A DNA stretch of 64,000 nucleotides, taken from Nocardia vaccinii NBRC 15922 (GTDB lineage Bacteria; Actinomycetota; Actinomycetes; Mycobacteriales; Mycobacteriaceae). Below, one piece after another: positions 44,938 through 54,165 of this stretch. How positions within the stretch are numbered: position 1 is the first letter of the stretch; each line of letters starts with the position of its first letter. Made by a program: the position numbers and the translations under genes. The notes under the pieces were generated by a model, which worked only from the letters and a program-made list of their open reading frames with translations, did no database searches and had not been told where the DNA came from. The DNA lies in contig NZ_BDCC01000015.1 of NCBI RefSeq assembly GCF_001613305.1, positions 1 to 64,000 on the forward strand, in the 5' to 3' direction.

Positions 44938-45528
44938 ATGACCGACGATCGCCGCCCTGGCCGACCGCGCAGCGAGCGTGCCCGACAGGCGGTCCTGACA
45001 GCGACCGCGGGACTCGTCACGGCGTCCGGCTATGACGTGTTGACCATCGATGCGATCGCCGAGAAAGCGGGAGTCGGCAGGCAGACGATCTACCGGTGGT
45101 GGTCGAGCAAGGCCTCGATCATCGCCGAGGCGGTTCTCGACGGAGCGCTCGCGCCGTTCGATGTCTCGGCGTACGACGATCTCGATCCACACAGCCTTTT
45201 GCACTCCTGGGTCGAAGCGCTGCGCGTTCCCACGAACGCGGCACTCGTGCGCGCGCTCTCGGCTGCCGCGGCGAGTGACGCTGCCGACTCCGCCGCGCTC
45301 TACGAGCACGCCACCCGAGCAAGTCACGCCGCACTGGCTTCAGCGTTGCGGCGCGGTCAGGTGGCCGGAACGATTCGCGCGCACCTCGATGCCGAAACTG
45401 TGGCAGATGCTCTCACTGGCGCGCTGCTGTACCGAATCCTCACGCGTGTACCGATGCCGGACGACTACGCCGAGTCGTTGCTGCGACCGTTCGATCCGCG
45501 CTCGAGACGCGAATCGTCTCGCCGATAA
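44938..45528 (+). CDS. TetR-family regulator
   Basis: A 196-residue TetR regulator starting at ATG 44938. DNA-binding part: RPGRPRSERARQAVLTAT and LTIDAIAEKAGVGRQTIYRWWSSKASI. The C-terminal part is the common helical domain (DPHSLLHSWVEALR, DALTGALLYRILTR). It is divergent from the SGNH hydrolase/SDR pair, which it probably regulated. I found no copy of either palindrome family in its 91-base upstream gap. Confidence 0.88.
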   Translation: MTDDRRPGRPRSERARQAVLTATAGLVTASGYDVLTIDAIAEKAGVGRQTIYRWWSSKASIIAEAVLDGALAPFDVSAYDDLDPHSLLHSWVEALRVPTNAALVRALSAAAASDAADSAALYEHATRASHAALASALRRGQVAGTIRAHLDAETVADALTGALLYRILTRVPMPDDYAESLLRPFDPRSRRESSRR

Positions 45529-45959
45529 TCTTGCACTGCTGGGTATTTCGCCAATCGACGACGAACGCGCCGTGGTCGGACACGGCGGTGCCCAGGCCTC
45601 GCGATTTGTGATTCTGCGACGTGGTGTCGGATTCGAAACGGGCCGAGACGGATTGAACCGTAGATTGGTCGGGTGTTCGGTGGGTCCGGGTTGTGGCTTG
45701 TCCGAAGGATCGGTGTTCGGGTTGGAGTCGGTCGCGCTGGAGTCAGTAGTCGCCCCCGATTGCCCTCCCGGGCCCACCAATTCGCGTCAACACAACGCGG
45801 CCCCAAAACCAGTGCCGCCTACACAAGCGACGGCACCCCGACCCGCGCATTGGAGGGATTCCTTAACGCCCAGCAGGCCACCGCCGCAGACCTGACCCGG
45901 ACCGAAGCCAATGGCATCGAATACGTCGCCATGGGCTTCGGCCCGGCGCTCGGTCTGCC

Positions 45960-46262
45960 TTGGCCGCCGCGGTCGCGCCGAACGCCAGCTGTCGTGTGCT
46001 GTTCTGGGTAGTCACTGTGCTGCGCCTCGGTGTCGCGGTACTGATCTGGAGGTTCATTCCCGCCACCGAACGCACCGCCGTGGCAGGGCGTTTCGACTAT
46101 CTCGGCGCTGTCGGACTCGGCATCGCCCTGGTCTGCCTGCTGCTCGCGGTCTGCAAGGGCGGCCAATGGGAGTGGACGAGCGGGACCACCCTCGGACTGT
46201 TCGTGGTCGCCCTGGTGGCGACGGTCGTCTGGGGGGGTGTTCGCCACCGGCAACGGCCGTGG
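45960..46262 (+). pseudogene. MFS transporter fragment
   Basis: The frame reads RVLFWVVTVLRLGVAVLIWRF, IPATERTAVAGRFDYLGAVGLGI, ALVCLLLAVCKGGQWEWTSG and TTLGLFVVALVATVVWGG: two or three membrane helices and the central loop of a 14-helix DHA2-type exporter. Both ends are missing. Bases 45529-45959 and 46263-46440 otherwise have no supported gene. An inverted repeat GAGAA-CATACA-TTCTC at 46382-46397 lies before the thiolase gene and may be regulatory. Confidence 0.65.
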
Positions 46263-46440
46263 ACCGCCCCGGCAGGCCCGGACTGCGGTGGGAGACACCA
46301 GCGGACCGTTTCCGGTCGCCGGCTTGGTCAAGACCGGTGCTTGCGATCGAGTGATGATCAAGGGCGCTCACCGCAGAGCTTGAGAACATACATTCTCGTT
46401 TTCCGAAAATTATGCTTCTTAATGTGTTACTAGTGGAAGC

Positions 46441-47586
46441 ATGGCGAGAAGAAGAGTCGCGGTGGTGGGCGCAACGCTGTCCGATTGCGGCCGAACCCCC
46501 GACAAGACCGCGATCACGTTGATGGCCCAGGCGGCGCGCCGAGCGCTCGACGACGCAGGCTTGAAGAAGGCGGATATCCAGGGGTTCGGTGCACACGGCA
46601 CGCTACTTCCGCCGATCGACGTGGCCGAGGCGCTCGGCCTCAGCCCATCATGGGTCGATTCGACCAACGTCGGCGGCTCGTCGTGGGAGGTGATCGCCGA
46701 CCATGCTGCGACAGCGATCGCCGCGGGCGAGATGGAAGTAGCGCTCATCACGTACGGTTCGACCGCACGGTCCGATGTCAAACGCCAACGGCGAGGGTCG
46801 ACCGCGGCCATGAGTACGGCCGGCAGTATGCAGTTCGAGGCGCCGTACGGTGTCACGCTGATCGCCAAATACGCGATGGTCGCTCGCCGGCACATGATCG
46901 AGTTCGGCACCACAGCGGACCAGTTAGCGGAAATCGCTGTTGCCGCACACCAGTGGGCCGCATCGAACGAAGACGCTTTCGACCGCGAAGTTCTATCTAT
47001 CGCCGATGTGGCGGCCGCGCCCATGGTCGCGGATCCTTTCACGACCAAACATATCTGCCTACGCACCGACGGTGGCGGTGCGATACTGCTGGCCAGCGAA
47101 GAGGTCGCTCGGCACTGCGCCAAGGAACCGGTCTGGATCCTCGGCGCCGCCGGTGCGGCATCGCACGTGAGCATGAGCGCTTGGCAGGATCTCACCGTGT
47201 CGCCGGCCGCCAGATCTGGGCCGGAGGCATTCGGCAAGGCGGGGGTCACTCCTGCGGATATCGATGTCTGCCAGCTCTACGATTCGTTCACCTCCACCGT
47301 CCTATTAACGGTCGAGGACCTCGGCTTCTGCGCGAAAGGCGAGGGTGGCGCATTCATCGAGTCGGGTGTGCTGCGGCCCGGCGGCAAACTCCCCACCAAC
47401 ACCGACGGCGGCGGACTAGCGGCCTGTCACCCGGGCATGCGCGGCATGTTCCTGATGGTCGAGGCGGTCCGCCAATTGCGGGGCGAATGCGGTGATCGAC
47501 AGGTTGCCGATGCGAGTCTCGCCTGCGTAAATGCAATGGGTGGGTTCTTCAGCCAGAGCGCTACCACGATTCTAGGGAAAAATTGA
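46441..47586 (+). CDS. Thiolase-fold lipid-transfer protein (Ltp2-like, no catalytic Cys)
   Basis: A 381-residue thiolase-superfamily protein. The segment where thiolases carry the nucleophilic Cys reads STNVGGSSWEVIADHAATAI, with no Cys. Later family motifs are present: VCQLYDSFTST, GVLRPGGKLPTNTDGGGLAACHPG and AMGGFFSQSATTILG. This is the pattern of Ltp2-type proteins, which act as retro-aldolases together with a DUF35 partner in steroid side-chain removal. The DUF35 gene follows with an ATGA overlap, supporting that assignment. The role is inferred from family and context. Confidence 0.85.
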   Translation: MARRRVAVVGATLSDCGRTPDKTAITLMAQAARRALDDAGLKKADIQGFGAHGTLLPPIDVAEALGLSPSWVDSTNVGGSSWEVIADHAATAIAAGEMEVALITYGSTARSDVKRQRRGSTAAMSTAGSMQFEAPYGVTLIAKYAMVARRHMIEFGTTADQLAEIAVAAHQWAASNEDAFDREVLSIADVAAAPMVADPFTTKHICLRTDGGGAILLASEEVARHCAKEPVWILGAAGAASHVSMSAWQDLTVSPAARSGPEAFGKAGVTPADIDVCQLYDSFTSTVLLTVEDLGFCAKGEGGAFIESGVLRPGGKLPTNTDGGGLAACHPGMRGMFLMVEAVRQLRGECGDRQVADASLACVNAMGGFFSQSATTILGKN

Positions 47587-47999
47587 TGACCACCTCGAGC
47601 AACTCTCCAGCGACCCCCACGCCCGATATCGAAACCGAACCGTGGTGGTCAGCTCTGCGCGGGCACCGGCTGATGTTCCATCGCTGCAACTCGTGCGCGC
47701 GTCCTTCCCTATACGTTCGAGGCTTTTGCCCACATTGCTGGAGCGACGATGTCGCACTGGAACGTGCGGCCGGCCGAGGACGACTTTACGCGTGGACGGT
47801 TGTCCATCAAGCACCCCAGCCCTTCTCGGAGCGGCTCCCCTACATTCCCGCCCTCGTCGACCTGCCAGAAGGCCTGCGGCTCATGACGAATATCGAGGAT
47901 TGCCCGATCGGCGAGCTGCGTGCCGACCTCGACGTGCAGGTTGCCTTCCGAAACAGAGACGACGGCTTTGCGATTCCCGTCTTTGTTCCGGTCGCCTGA
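47583..47999 (+). CDS. DUF35 OB-fold/zinc-ribbon partner protein
   Basis: A 138-residue protein with an N-terminal rubredoxin-like zinc ribbon (CNSCARPSLYVRGFCPHCWSDD, four Cys) and a C-terminal OB fold (GRGRLYAWTVVHQAPQPF, YIPALVDLPEGLRLMTNI, DLDVQVAFRNRDDG). Such proteins bind acyl-CoA and form complexes with Ltp2-like aldolases or MaoC hydratases, as ChsH2 does in cholesterol degradation. Overlap with the thiolase gene makes it the direct partner. Confidence 0.88.
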   Translation: MMTTSSNSPATPTPDIETEPWWSALRGHRLMFHRCNSCARPSLYVRGFCPHCWSDDVALERAAGRGRLYAWTVVHQAPQPFSERLPYIPALVDLPEGLRLMTNIEDCPIGELRADLDVQVAFRNRDDGFAIPVFVPVA

Positions 48000-48039
48000 A
48001 GCGACTGAAACTACGCATCCGCTCCGAGGAGCGGCAACC

Positions 48040-48765
48040 TCACCTCTGTGTCGGAGACTTCGCATCCGCCGTCACAGTCAGCCCACGAACCACAAAGGTC
48101 GACACCAGGTCGGCGAGTTCTGCACCGTTCAATTCACGCTGCGGCCGGAACCACCGATTGACCCAGTTCAACGCACCCATGACGATGATGGTGGCGGCTT
48201 GCGTGGACCGGACTTCCACAGCATTCTCGGCAATTGCCTGATCGAGTATCGAATGCAGCGCATCCGCATAGCGCCTGTTCAGTTCACGTAAATCGACGAA
48301 CCTGGGCTCGGCCTCGAGCGTACGGTCGTCCTCCATAGCAAAAACGGAAACCGCGGGATGCTGCTCGAACGACAGCACCGACTCGCGAACAAGCGTCTCA
48401 AGACGTTCCAGGGACGGCATAGCCGAGTCGCGAATGGCTTCTGCCCGCAGAACGTTCGCCTCGACCGCATCGAAAACAAGAGCATGAAAAAGGTCCGGTT
48501 TCCCTGAAAAGTAGTAATAAAGACTGGCTCGGTCGCCACCGAGCAGCTTACTGATTTGCGCCAGCCTGGTGCCGCGGTAGCCGTTCCGTTGAAATACTTC
48601 GATGGCCGCTTCCAAAACCTTGCGACGCCGCGCCTCGTAGTCCGGGTTACCCGTGGTACGGGCCTCGCGACGCCTACGCCCAATGGCGCTGCCAGTCTCG
48701 GTAACGTCCGTCTCATCAGTGACATGCTGCCCCGGCACCACAGGGCTCGTCTTCTTCGCGGCCAT
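48040..48765 (-). CDS. TetR-family repressor of the mce-2/beta-oxidation regulon (predicted)
   Basis: A 241-residue TetR regulator, starting at ATG 48765. An N-terminal tail of about 45 residues precedes the DNA-binding domain (RRRKVLEAAIEVFQRNGYRG, TRLAQISKLLGGDRASLYYYFSGKPDLFHAL). The C-terminal domain (VFAMEDDRTLEAEPRFVDLRELNRRYADALHSIL) resembles KstR-type fatty-acyl or steroid-CoA sensing regulators. A GTCAAC-type palindrome lies 47-64 bases upstream; the same palindrome is at the promoters of mce operon 2 and the divergent MaoC operon. Confidence 0.86.
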   Translation of the reverse strand: MAAKKTSPVVPGQHVTDETDVTETGSAIGRRRREARTTGNPDYEARRRKVLEAAIEVFQRNGYRGTRLAQISKLLGGDRASLYYYFSGKPDLFHALVFDAVEANVLRAEAIRDSAMPSLERLETLVRESVLSFEQHPAVSVFAMEDDRTLEAEPRFVDLRELNRRYADALHSILDQAIAENAVEVRSTQAATIIVMGALNWVNRWFRPQRELNGAELADLVSTFVVRGLTVTADAKSPTQR

Positions 48766-48811
48766 ATGAACATTATTACCCAAAGCCCGCGCAATGGCCG
48801 CCACAGCTGCA

Positions 48812-48853
48812 GTCAACACATCTGTTGACCTATGGTAGACGAGCATATATCGT
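48812..48853 (+). promoter_or_regulatory. Promoter with GTCAAC-type palindromic operator (site 1)
   Basis: The palindrome GTCAACACATCTGTTGAC (48812-48829) contains TTGACC (48825-48830), which with 17 bases and TATCGT (48848-48853) forms a promoter for the plus-strand gene at 48927. The TetR gene lies on the other side, so the site can serve both. Confidence 0.6.
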
Positions 48854-48926
48854 GATAGTGCGGCCCCTCGCCGATATTCCGTCAGGACCTGTGCCGGTAT
48901 CCCCAAATGCACGAAAGCCGAGGAAC

Positions 48927-49229
48927 ATGATGAGCCTGCGAGCTGGATTACGCCTGCGGTCGCTGAATTCGGGGTGCGAAGTGATCGTCGTCCGCCCGCC
49001 CCATACAGCGGGAACCCTCGCGTGCGCGGGCGAGGAGATGGTCGACGGCCCTACGTCATTCGATGGCGCCGAAAATCCCGGCGCTCCCAGAATCGAGCTC
49101 GGCAAGCGGCTGCACGATGAAGAGTCAGGCCTGGAGGTGCTATGTGTCCAGGCCGGACAAGGCCCGCTGACGTTCGACGGCCGCAATCTGAAACTGCGTG
49201 TCGCCAAAGCACTTCCCGCATCGGACTGA
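48927..49229 (+). CDS. Conserved small actinobacterial protein
   Basis: A protein of about 100 residues starting at ATG 48927 or 48930 after GAGGAAC. Sequence highlights are SLRAGLRLRSLNSGCEVIVV, GKRLHDEESGLEVLC and a C-terminus ending KALPASD. I recognise the pattern as a conserved short actinobacterial protein found beside acyl-CoA enzymes, but no function is known to me. It is divergent from the TetR gene with operator site 1 between, so it belongs to the same regulon. Confidence 0.7.
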   Translation: MMSLRAGLRLRSLNSGCEVIVVRPPHTAGTLACAGEEMVDGPTSFDGAENPGAPRIELGKRLHDEESGLEVLCVQAGQGPLTFDGRNLKLRVAKALPASD

Positions 49230-49231
49230 TC

Positions 49232-49263
49232 GCCGTGAGGGCGGCTGCCCTCGCCCTCACGGC
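49232..49263. terminator. Hairpin terminator between convergent genes
   Basis: GCCGTGAGGGCG, an 8-base loop, CGCCCTCACGGC: a perfect 12-bp stem immediately after the stop at 49229 and 34 bases beyond the yrbEB stop on the other strand. No U-tract, as is common in high-GC actinomycetes. It can end transcripts from both sides. Confidence 0.7.
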
Positions 49264-49296
49264 ACCGATTCAGCGGGATCCGAGCAGCCCGACATG

Positions 49297-50163
49297 TCAG
49301 CCGCTCAAGCGCGCGCCGGCATCGAAGCCCCAAATGGCCAGAGTCATCAACAGGTTGACGAAGACCATGACAGTGATGCTGGCACGCATAGCGCGCCCGG
49401 CCGCCACACCGACACCTTCCGGGCCGCCGGCGGAGTAGTAGCCGAAGTAGCACTGGATCGTCGTCGTTATCATCACAAAGATAATCGCCTTCAGCAACGA
49501 ATAGACGACATCACTGACGCTGAGCACCATTCGAAAGTAATGTTCGTATGTTCCCGGTGATTGGCTGCCGGCTATTCCGATAGCGAATTTCACCGCAATA
49601 TAGTTAGCTGCGAGACATACTACATACAGTGGGATAACGGCTGTTATGGAGGCCATCAGGCGTGTGGTGACCAGATAAGCGATCGACCTGATACCCAGCG
49701 CCTCCATGGCATCGATCTCTTCCGCGATCCGCATGGCGCCCAGTTGGGCGGTGAACCTGCACCCCGCCTGCGCGGCGAACGCAATGGAGGCCATGATGGG
49801 GGCCAGCTCCCGAGTCGATGCCGTCGCGGATACGAGCCCCGTCGCCGGCCCGATCCCCAGCAACTTCAAGGCGCTGTAGCCTTCGATCCCGACAAGCGCT
49901 CCCGTACAGGCGCCCAGGATCACAACGATGCCAGCAGTTCCCCCGCCGACTATGATCGAGCCGTTCCCCCAGGTCACCATCGAGACCAGACGAAAGAATT
50001 CTTTCCTATAAGACCTCGAGACTATAGGCACGGATGCCAAGGCACGGAGTAGGAAGAAGCCCATGTGCCCGAAACGCATGACCGCTTTGCCAGGTATCGC
50101 CACTGCCCGTGTCACAGCCCGCACCACAGGGCCGAACCCGAGTGGATAGTACGCCGAGGCCAC
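49297..50163 (-). CDS. yrbEB: MlaE/YrbE permease subunit B of Mce transporter 2
   Basis: A 288-residue MlaE-family permease. Motif FAAQAGCRFTAQLGAMRI followed by EEIDAMEALGIRSIAYLVTTR marks it as the B-type subunit. It follows yrbEA by one base and is the last gene of the operon, an unusual position because yrbE genes normally come first. Membrane helices are spread over the whole protein. Confidence 0.92.
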   Translation of the reverse strand: MASAYYPLGFGPVVRAVTRAVAIPGKAVMRFGHMGFFLLRALASVPIVSRSYRKEFFRLVSMVTWGNGSIIVGGGTAGIVVILGACTGALVGIEGYSALKLLGIGPATGLVSATASTRELAPIMASIAFAAQAGCRFTAQLGAMRIAEEIDAMEALGIRSIAYLVTTRLMASITAVIPLYVVCLAANYIAVKFAIGIAGSQSPGTYEHYFRMVLSVSDVVYSLLKAIIFVMITTTIQCYFGYYSAGGPEGVGVAAGRAMRASITVMVFVNLLMTLAIWGFDAGARLSG

Positions 50164-50164
50164 G

Positions 50165-51031
50165 TCAGAGCGCCTGCTTCGGAAATATCATCGTGTACAA
50201 CTGAGTGAACGCCACGTTGACGATCATGAGAAGTACGATCGAGGCGACCACAGTGGCATTCACAGAGCTCGCGACACCACTGGGACCTCCTTTCGTGCTC
50301 AACCCCTTCTGGCAGGCCACGACCGTCACAATCAAACCGAAAACCACCGCCTTTACCATCGCTAAATACATATCTCCAACCGCAGCGAACGAGGAGAAAG
50401 TAGCGATAAAACTGCCAGGCGTCCCACCTTGTACATATACGTTGAACAAGTAACCAGCCAGAAAGCCGACGTATGCACTCAATCCGGTCAAACCGATGGC
50501 TATGACGATTCCCGCGGCGACCCGCGGTACCACCATTCTTCGCAGCACCGACACACCCATAACCTCCATCGCGTCTATCTCTTCACGGATAGTGCGGGAG
50601 CCCAGATCGGCGCACACTGCCGAACCAACCGCCGCAGCGAGCAGCATGGCCGTAACCACCGGCGCCGCTTGGCGAATGACCGCGAGGCCGCTCGCGGCGC
50701 CGGCGAGGGACGTGGCTCCGACCTGACCGGCGACCAATCCGAATTGAATCGACAGCGTCGCGCTTATCGGCAGGGCCACAGCTATCGTCGGCAATGTCGA
50801 TGTCTTGATCATGAATGCGGCCTGGCGAACGAACTCGTGGAAAGCGAACTTTCCGGTAGCGATATCGACGAACATATATCCCAAGGCGGATACTCCCATG
50901 ATGGCCTGCTGCCCCGCCGTGTCCATCGAAGCGATCGGATGCCGCCGAAGATAGCCGGACACCCATCTCGAGATTGCCGTACCCGGTCTTGGGGGTATTG
51001 CCTCATTCCGCGGATGTTCGACAGTCACCAT
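50165..51031 (-). CDS. yrbEA: MlaE/YrbE permease subunit A of Mce transporter 2
   Basis: A 288-residue MlaE-family permease with the coupling motif EEIDAMEVMGVSVLRRMVVPR and preceding CADLGSRTIR. It lies 41 bases after the Mce-associated protein gene, so it is still in the operon. Together with the next gene it forms the permease of the second importer. Confidence 0.92.
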   Translation of the reverse strand: MVTVEHPRNEAIPPRPGTAISRWVSGYLRRHPIASMDTAGQQAIMGVSALGYMFVDIATGKFAFHEFVRQAAFMIKTSTLPTIAVALPISATLSIQFGLVAGQVGATSLAGAASGLAVIRQAAPVVTAMLLAAAVGSAVCADLGSRTIREEIDAMEVMGVSVLRRMVVPRVAAGIVIAIGLTGLSAYVGFLAGYLFNVYVQGGTPGSFIATFSSFAAVGDMYLAMVKAVVFGLIVTVVACQKGLSTKGGPSGVASSVNATVVASIVLLMIVNVAFTQLYTMIFPKQAL

Positions 51032-51072
51032 CGGTACTCACCACCGTTCGAGAATGATCGTGCTGGATCTGC

Positions 51073-51732
51073 TCATACCATCTCGACCTCACTGGCCAGC
51101 CAACGGCCACCGATCTTGTCCATGGTCATGACGATCCGACTGCGATCGACCCGTGGATCCGGGCTCGTGGAGTTCGTCACCGTCTGATCGACGAACAACA
51201 GCACTACTACACGAGTCTTCGTGGCAGATTTTGTGCTGGAGTCAACGACTTTCCCCTGACTCGACGCATGGCTCTGTACGAGCATGGACTTCAATTGCTC
51301 GCTCGAATCGGAGTACATATCCTTGAATTTCCCGGTTGCACCCGCGAGTACCTCGGTGAAGTTCTGATCGAGATGCTGGGAATCGATGCTGGTGAGTGTG
51401 ACCGCGTAGGCCGACGCCGTGGCAGTCGCTTGCTGCGCTGCCGTGTCGATACTGTCGCGATCGTTCAACTTATTACCGAAGACAACCGCGAAGGTCGATG
51501 CGGTGATCAGTGCGGCGACGACTACAAGACCCAGCAACCCCCAGGCCCAGCGCCGCCGACTCCGCCAGTGCGTGTGATCGCCTTCCGCAGTATCCGAAAC
51601 AGAATCCTCCGTTTCGGACCGCACTTCCACCGATGGGGATTCCTGATCGGCAACGCTGATGTTCTCGGTGTCTTCCGGGCTCTCGATTACCTGTACGCCC
51701 GCTTTGCCCGTCCCATTGCTCGAGTCATTCAT
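51073..51732 (-). CDS. Mce-associated membrane protein of operon 2
   Basis: A 219-residue single-pass protein starting at ATG 51732 after AGGAG. An acidic cytosolic N-terminus (about 65 residues) precedes the membrane segment WGLLGLVVVAALITASTFAV and an extracellular NTF2-like domain (ASAYAVTLTSIDSQHLDQNF, TRVVVLLFVDQTVTNSTSPD). It is the counterpart of the 36441-37256 gene. It sits between mceF and the permease genes. Confidence 0.86.
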   Translation of the reverse strand: MNDSSNGTGKAGVQVIESPEDTENISVADQESPSVEVRSETEDSVSDTAEGDHTHWRSRRRWAWGLLGLVVVAALITASTFAVVFGNKLNDRDSIDTAAQQATATASAYAVTLTSIDSQHLDQNFTEVLAGATGKFKDMYSDSSEQLKSMLVQSHASSQGKVVDSSTKSATKTRVVVLLFVDQTVTNSTSPDPRVDRSRIVMTMDKIGGRWLASEVEMV

Positions 51733-51763
51733 GACATCTCCTCTTCGGCATAATCTCTCTGGT

Positions 51764-53065
51764 TCACTTCGGCGGCACATAGGAGGGCGCCGGAGCGCCG
51801 CCGAACGGCATCGGAATCGACAATCGGTCGTGTGGCGTCGGATCGGCCGTCGCGCGCGGGTCGACACCGTGCGGCCGATGCGCGGTGTCGTCTCCCGGCG
51901 GCCTGGGGGCGTTCCGCGCCCCTCGGGGCAGAAGTGCCGGATCCTGGTCGTCACAGTCGGCGTACAGAAACGGTTCCGGGAAGCTGGGTTCGGTGATGGG
52001 AGGATTCGGCAAGTTGTAGTCGCATTCCTTCCGGGGATAGATACTGGCCAACGCCCATACCCCGCCGTCGTGGAATACCGACCTGACTGCATCCGCCGCC
52101 GAACCCTGACGTTGTTTCGGGAAGAACAGCTCGCGCATAGCAGGCGCGTGCAGGTAGGCCATTTGTGTCACAGTGACGAGATTTCCGAGTAGTTGAACCA
52201 TGGTCGGCGAGTTGTCCGCGATGATCTGGTCCATCGCGGTCAGTGTCGACGGAGTGATATCGACGAGTCTCTTGAAACCGCCGGTCCGCGCCTCAACCCC
52301 GGCGAGGGTACGGTCGAGTTCGCCAGCGGTCGCCCGGAGCCCCGGGCCCAGATCATGAACGGTATCGAGAACAATCTCGCTGTTGTGCAACAGGCTTACC
52401 GTTTGCGGCAGCACCGATCCCAGGGTTGTGATCAGGAAAACACCGCCGTCGATAATAGATGCCAGCTTCTCCGGCGCCGCGGAACCGGCACCGAGTTCGT
52501 GGACTATGCTTTCGATTTTCGCCGGGTCCACCTGGACGATCGTGCCGTTGAGATCGTCGAGCAGTTGCGCGAGCGTGACCGGGGTCGATGTCTGGGTTGT
52601 TCCGATTACCGAGCCGTCGCGCAGGTAGGGGCCGCGCGTGCTGGTCGGCGAGAAATCGAGATACTGTTCGCCTGCGGCCGACAACGCGGCAACGTAAACA
52701 CTGGATCGCTCGGAAATCCTGGTGCCCCCATCGATCGCCGCCACCGCGACAACGCCGCCGCCGGCGGTGAGCTCGACAGAGACAACCCGTCCTACCCGCT
52801 GGCCGCGGACAGTGACATCGCGACCGGCCAGAAGACCGCCCGACTGCGCCAGATGGACCTGAACCCGGTATTGCGATACCAAGGGATTGATCTCCAGCGC
52901 TCCGAATACCAGATATGAGGCACCCAGTATCAGAGTGAGAAAGAGCGCTGCCCACGACACCGCGATCCGATGCCGGAAGAGCCGGGTAACCACCGTGACC
53001 ACTAATCCGAGGACATGTTCCAGCACACCGGTGGTGGCCCGCGGGCGGCTGGACGCGCCCCTCAT
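51764..53065 (-). CDS. mceF: Mce protein F of operon 2
   Basis: A 433-residue MceF starting at ATG 53065, overlapping mceE by four bases. Signal anchor VSWAALFLTLILGASYLVFG; MCE domain SGGLLAGRDVTVRGQRVGRV and LSAAGEQYLDFSPTS; a helical needle region; and a proline-rich, unstructured tail of about 60 residues ending PSYVPPK. The tail is absent in MceF of operon 1 and may reach into the cell wall. Confidence 0.92.
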   Translation of the reverse strand: MRGASSRPRATTGVLEHVLGLVVTVVTRLFRHRIAVSWAALFLTLILGASYLVFGALEINPLVSQYRVQVHLAQSGGLLAGRDVTVRGQRVGRVVSVELTAGGGVVAVAAIDGGTRISERSSVYVAALSAAGEQYLDFSPTSTRGPYLRDGSVIGTTQTSTPVTLAQLLDDLNGTIVQVDPAKIESIVHELGAGSAAPEKLASIIDGGVFLITTLGSVLPQTVSLLHNSEIVLDTVHDLGPGLRATAGELDRTLAGVEARTGGFKRLVDITPSTLTAMDQIIADNSPTMVQLLGNLVTVTQMAYLHAPAMRELFFPKQRQGSAADAVRSVFHDGGVWALASIYPRKECDYNLPNPPITEPSFPEPFLYADCDDQDPALLPRGARNAPRPPGDDTAHRPHGVDPRATADPTPHDRLSIPMPFGGAPAPSYVPPK

Positions 53066-54165
53066 CGTCTCGGTCCGATCACTCGGTCGTGGAGCCGGTT
53101 CAACGAATATTCGAGCGACCCGACGAAGTTCACCCAATCGGTCGGGTCCGGCACCTTGGCTGCCGGGTTGCCTGGAAAGTTGAGATCCGGTATCGCGCCT
53201 GCGGCGATCTGCCGTACGTCGACATCGACATCCCCTCCTGTCGAGGCCGACAGTTTGGTGAGGATCGAGAGCGTGTCGTTGAGCGAATCCAGATTCGCGT
53301 TCGGGTTGGCGCTGGCCGCGCTCATCCCCGCGGCGAGGTGGTCTACATCGGCAAGCAGGCTTCGCCGAGAGGTTCCGTTGACGGAGGGAAACTTCTCGAG
53401 TTGCCGCGCGATCTCGTTCACCTCGGCGATGAGATCGGTGATGTTCCGAGTATCGCTGCTCACGACGGTAAGCGCGGGACCGGCAGCGGCGATGATGTCG
53501 GTCAACGTCGACTGTTGTGCGGCCAGTGTCGCCGTCAACGCACCGGCTTTTTCGTCGACATCATGAATTTGCTGAGATCGCGCCGACAACTTCTCGACCA
53601 GTGTGGTCGTATTGGCGATCAATGTCGCGAGGTTGTCGCCCTTTCCGGCCAGTTGCTTTCCCAGGCCGTTGAGCACCTGGGTGAGATCACGAATCGCGCC
53701 GCCGTCGACCAGCAGCGCCGCCCTGGACAGGACGTCCTCGATGGTCGCCGAGGCCGAGGTCGACGCGAGTGGGATCGAGTCGCCGTCGTGCAGCACCCCT
53801 CCCCCGGGTAATGGGCTCGCCGGCGGCGACAACGCCACGAATACGTCTCCAAGCGGGGTCGCCGACCGAAGTTCCGCGGTCGTACCAACCGGCAACGACA
53901 CAGTGGACTCGATGTGCATGGCCACTACCGCCGTATAGTCACGAGCCGTCATCGAAGCGACCTCACCGACCACGTCACCGCTCTCCTGCACCTTGGCTTT
54001 CGCAGGAAGGTTCAGCGCATTGGCGAAACTCGCGGTGAGGGTATAGAAATGGGAACCGACCGAAGGAGCGGGCAACGGCACGCTTTCTACACCCGCCGAG
54101 CATCCCGCCACACCCAAGCACGAGACAGTGACCAGTATCGTCATCATCGCTTTGCGCTGGATCAT
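53062..54165 (-). CDS. mceE: Mce protein E of operon 2, lipoprotein
   Basis: A 367-residue MceE. The signal peptide ends in VSCLGVAGC, a clear lipobox with lipidated Cys near residue 22. MCE domain: LNLPAKAKVQESGDVVGEVASM and SATPLGDVFVALSPPA. Helical region with heptad-like repeats follows. ATG 54165 overlaps the mceD stop (ATGA). Confidence 0.92.
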   Translation of the reverse strand: MIQRKAMMTILVTVSCLGVAGCSAGVESVPLPAPSVGSHFYTLTASFANALNLPAKAKVQESGDVVGEVASMTARDYTAVVAMHIESTVSLPVGTTAELRSATPLGDVFVALSPPASPLPGGGVLHDGDSIPLASTSASATIEDVLSRAALLVDGGAIRDLTQVLNGLGKQLAGKGDNLATLIANTTTLVEKLSARSQQIHDVDEKAGALTATLAAQQSTLTDIIAAAGPALTVVSSDTRNITDLIAEVNEIARQLEKFPSVNGTSRRSLLADVDHLAAGMSAASANPNANLDSLNDTLSILTKLSASTGGDVDVDVRQIAAGAIPDLNFPGNPAAKVPDPTDWVNFVGSLEYSLNRLHDRVIGPRR

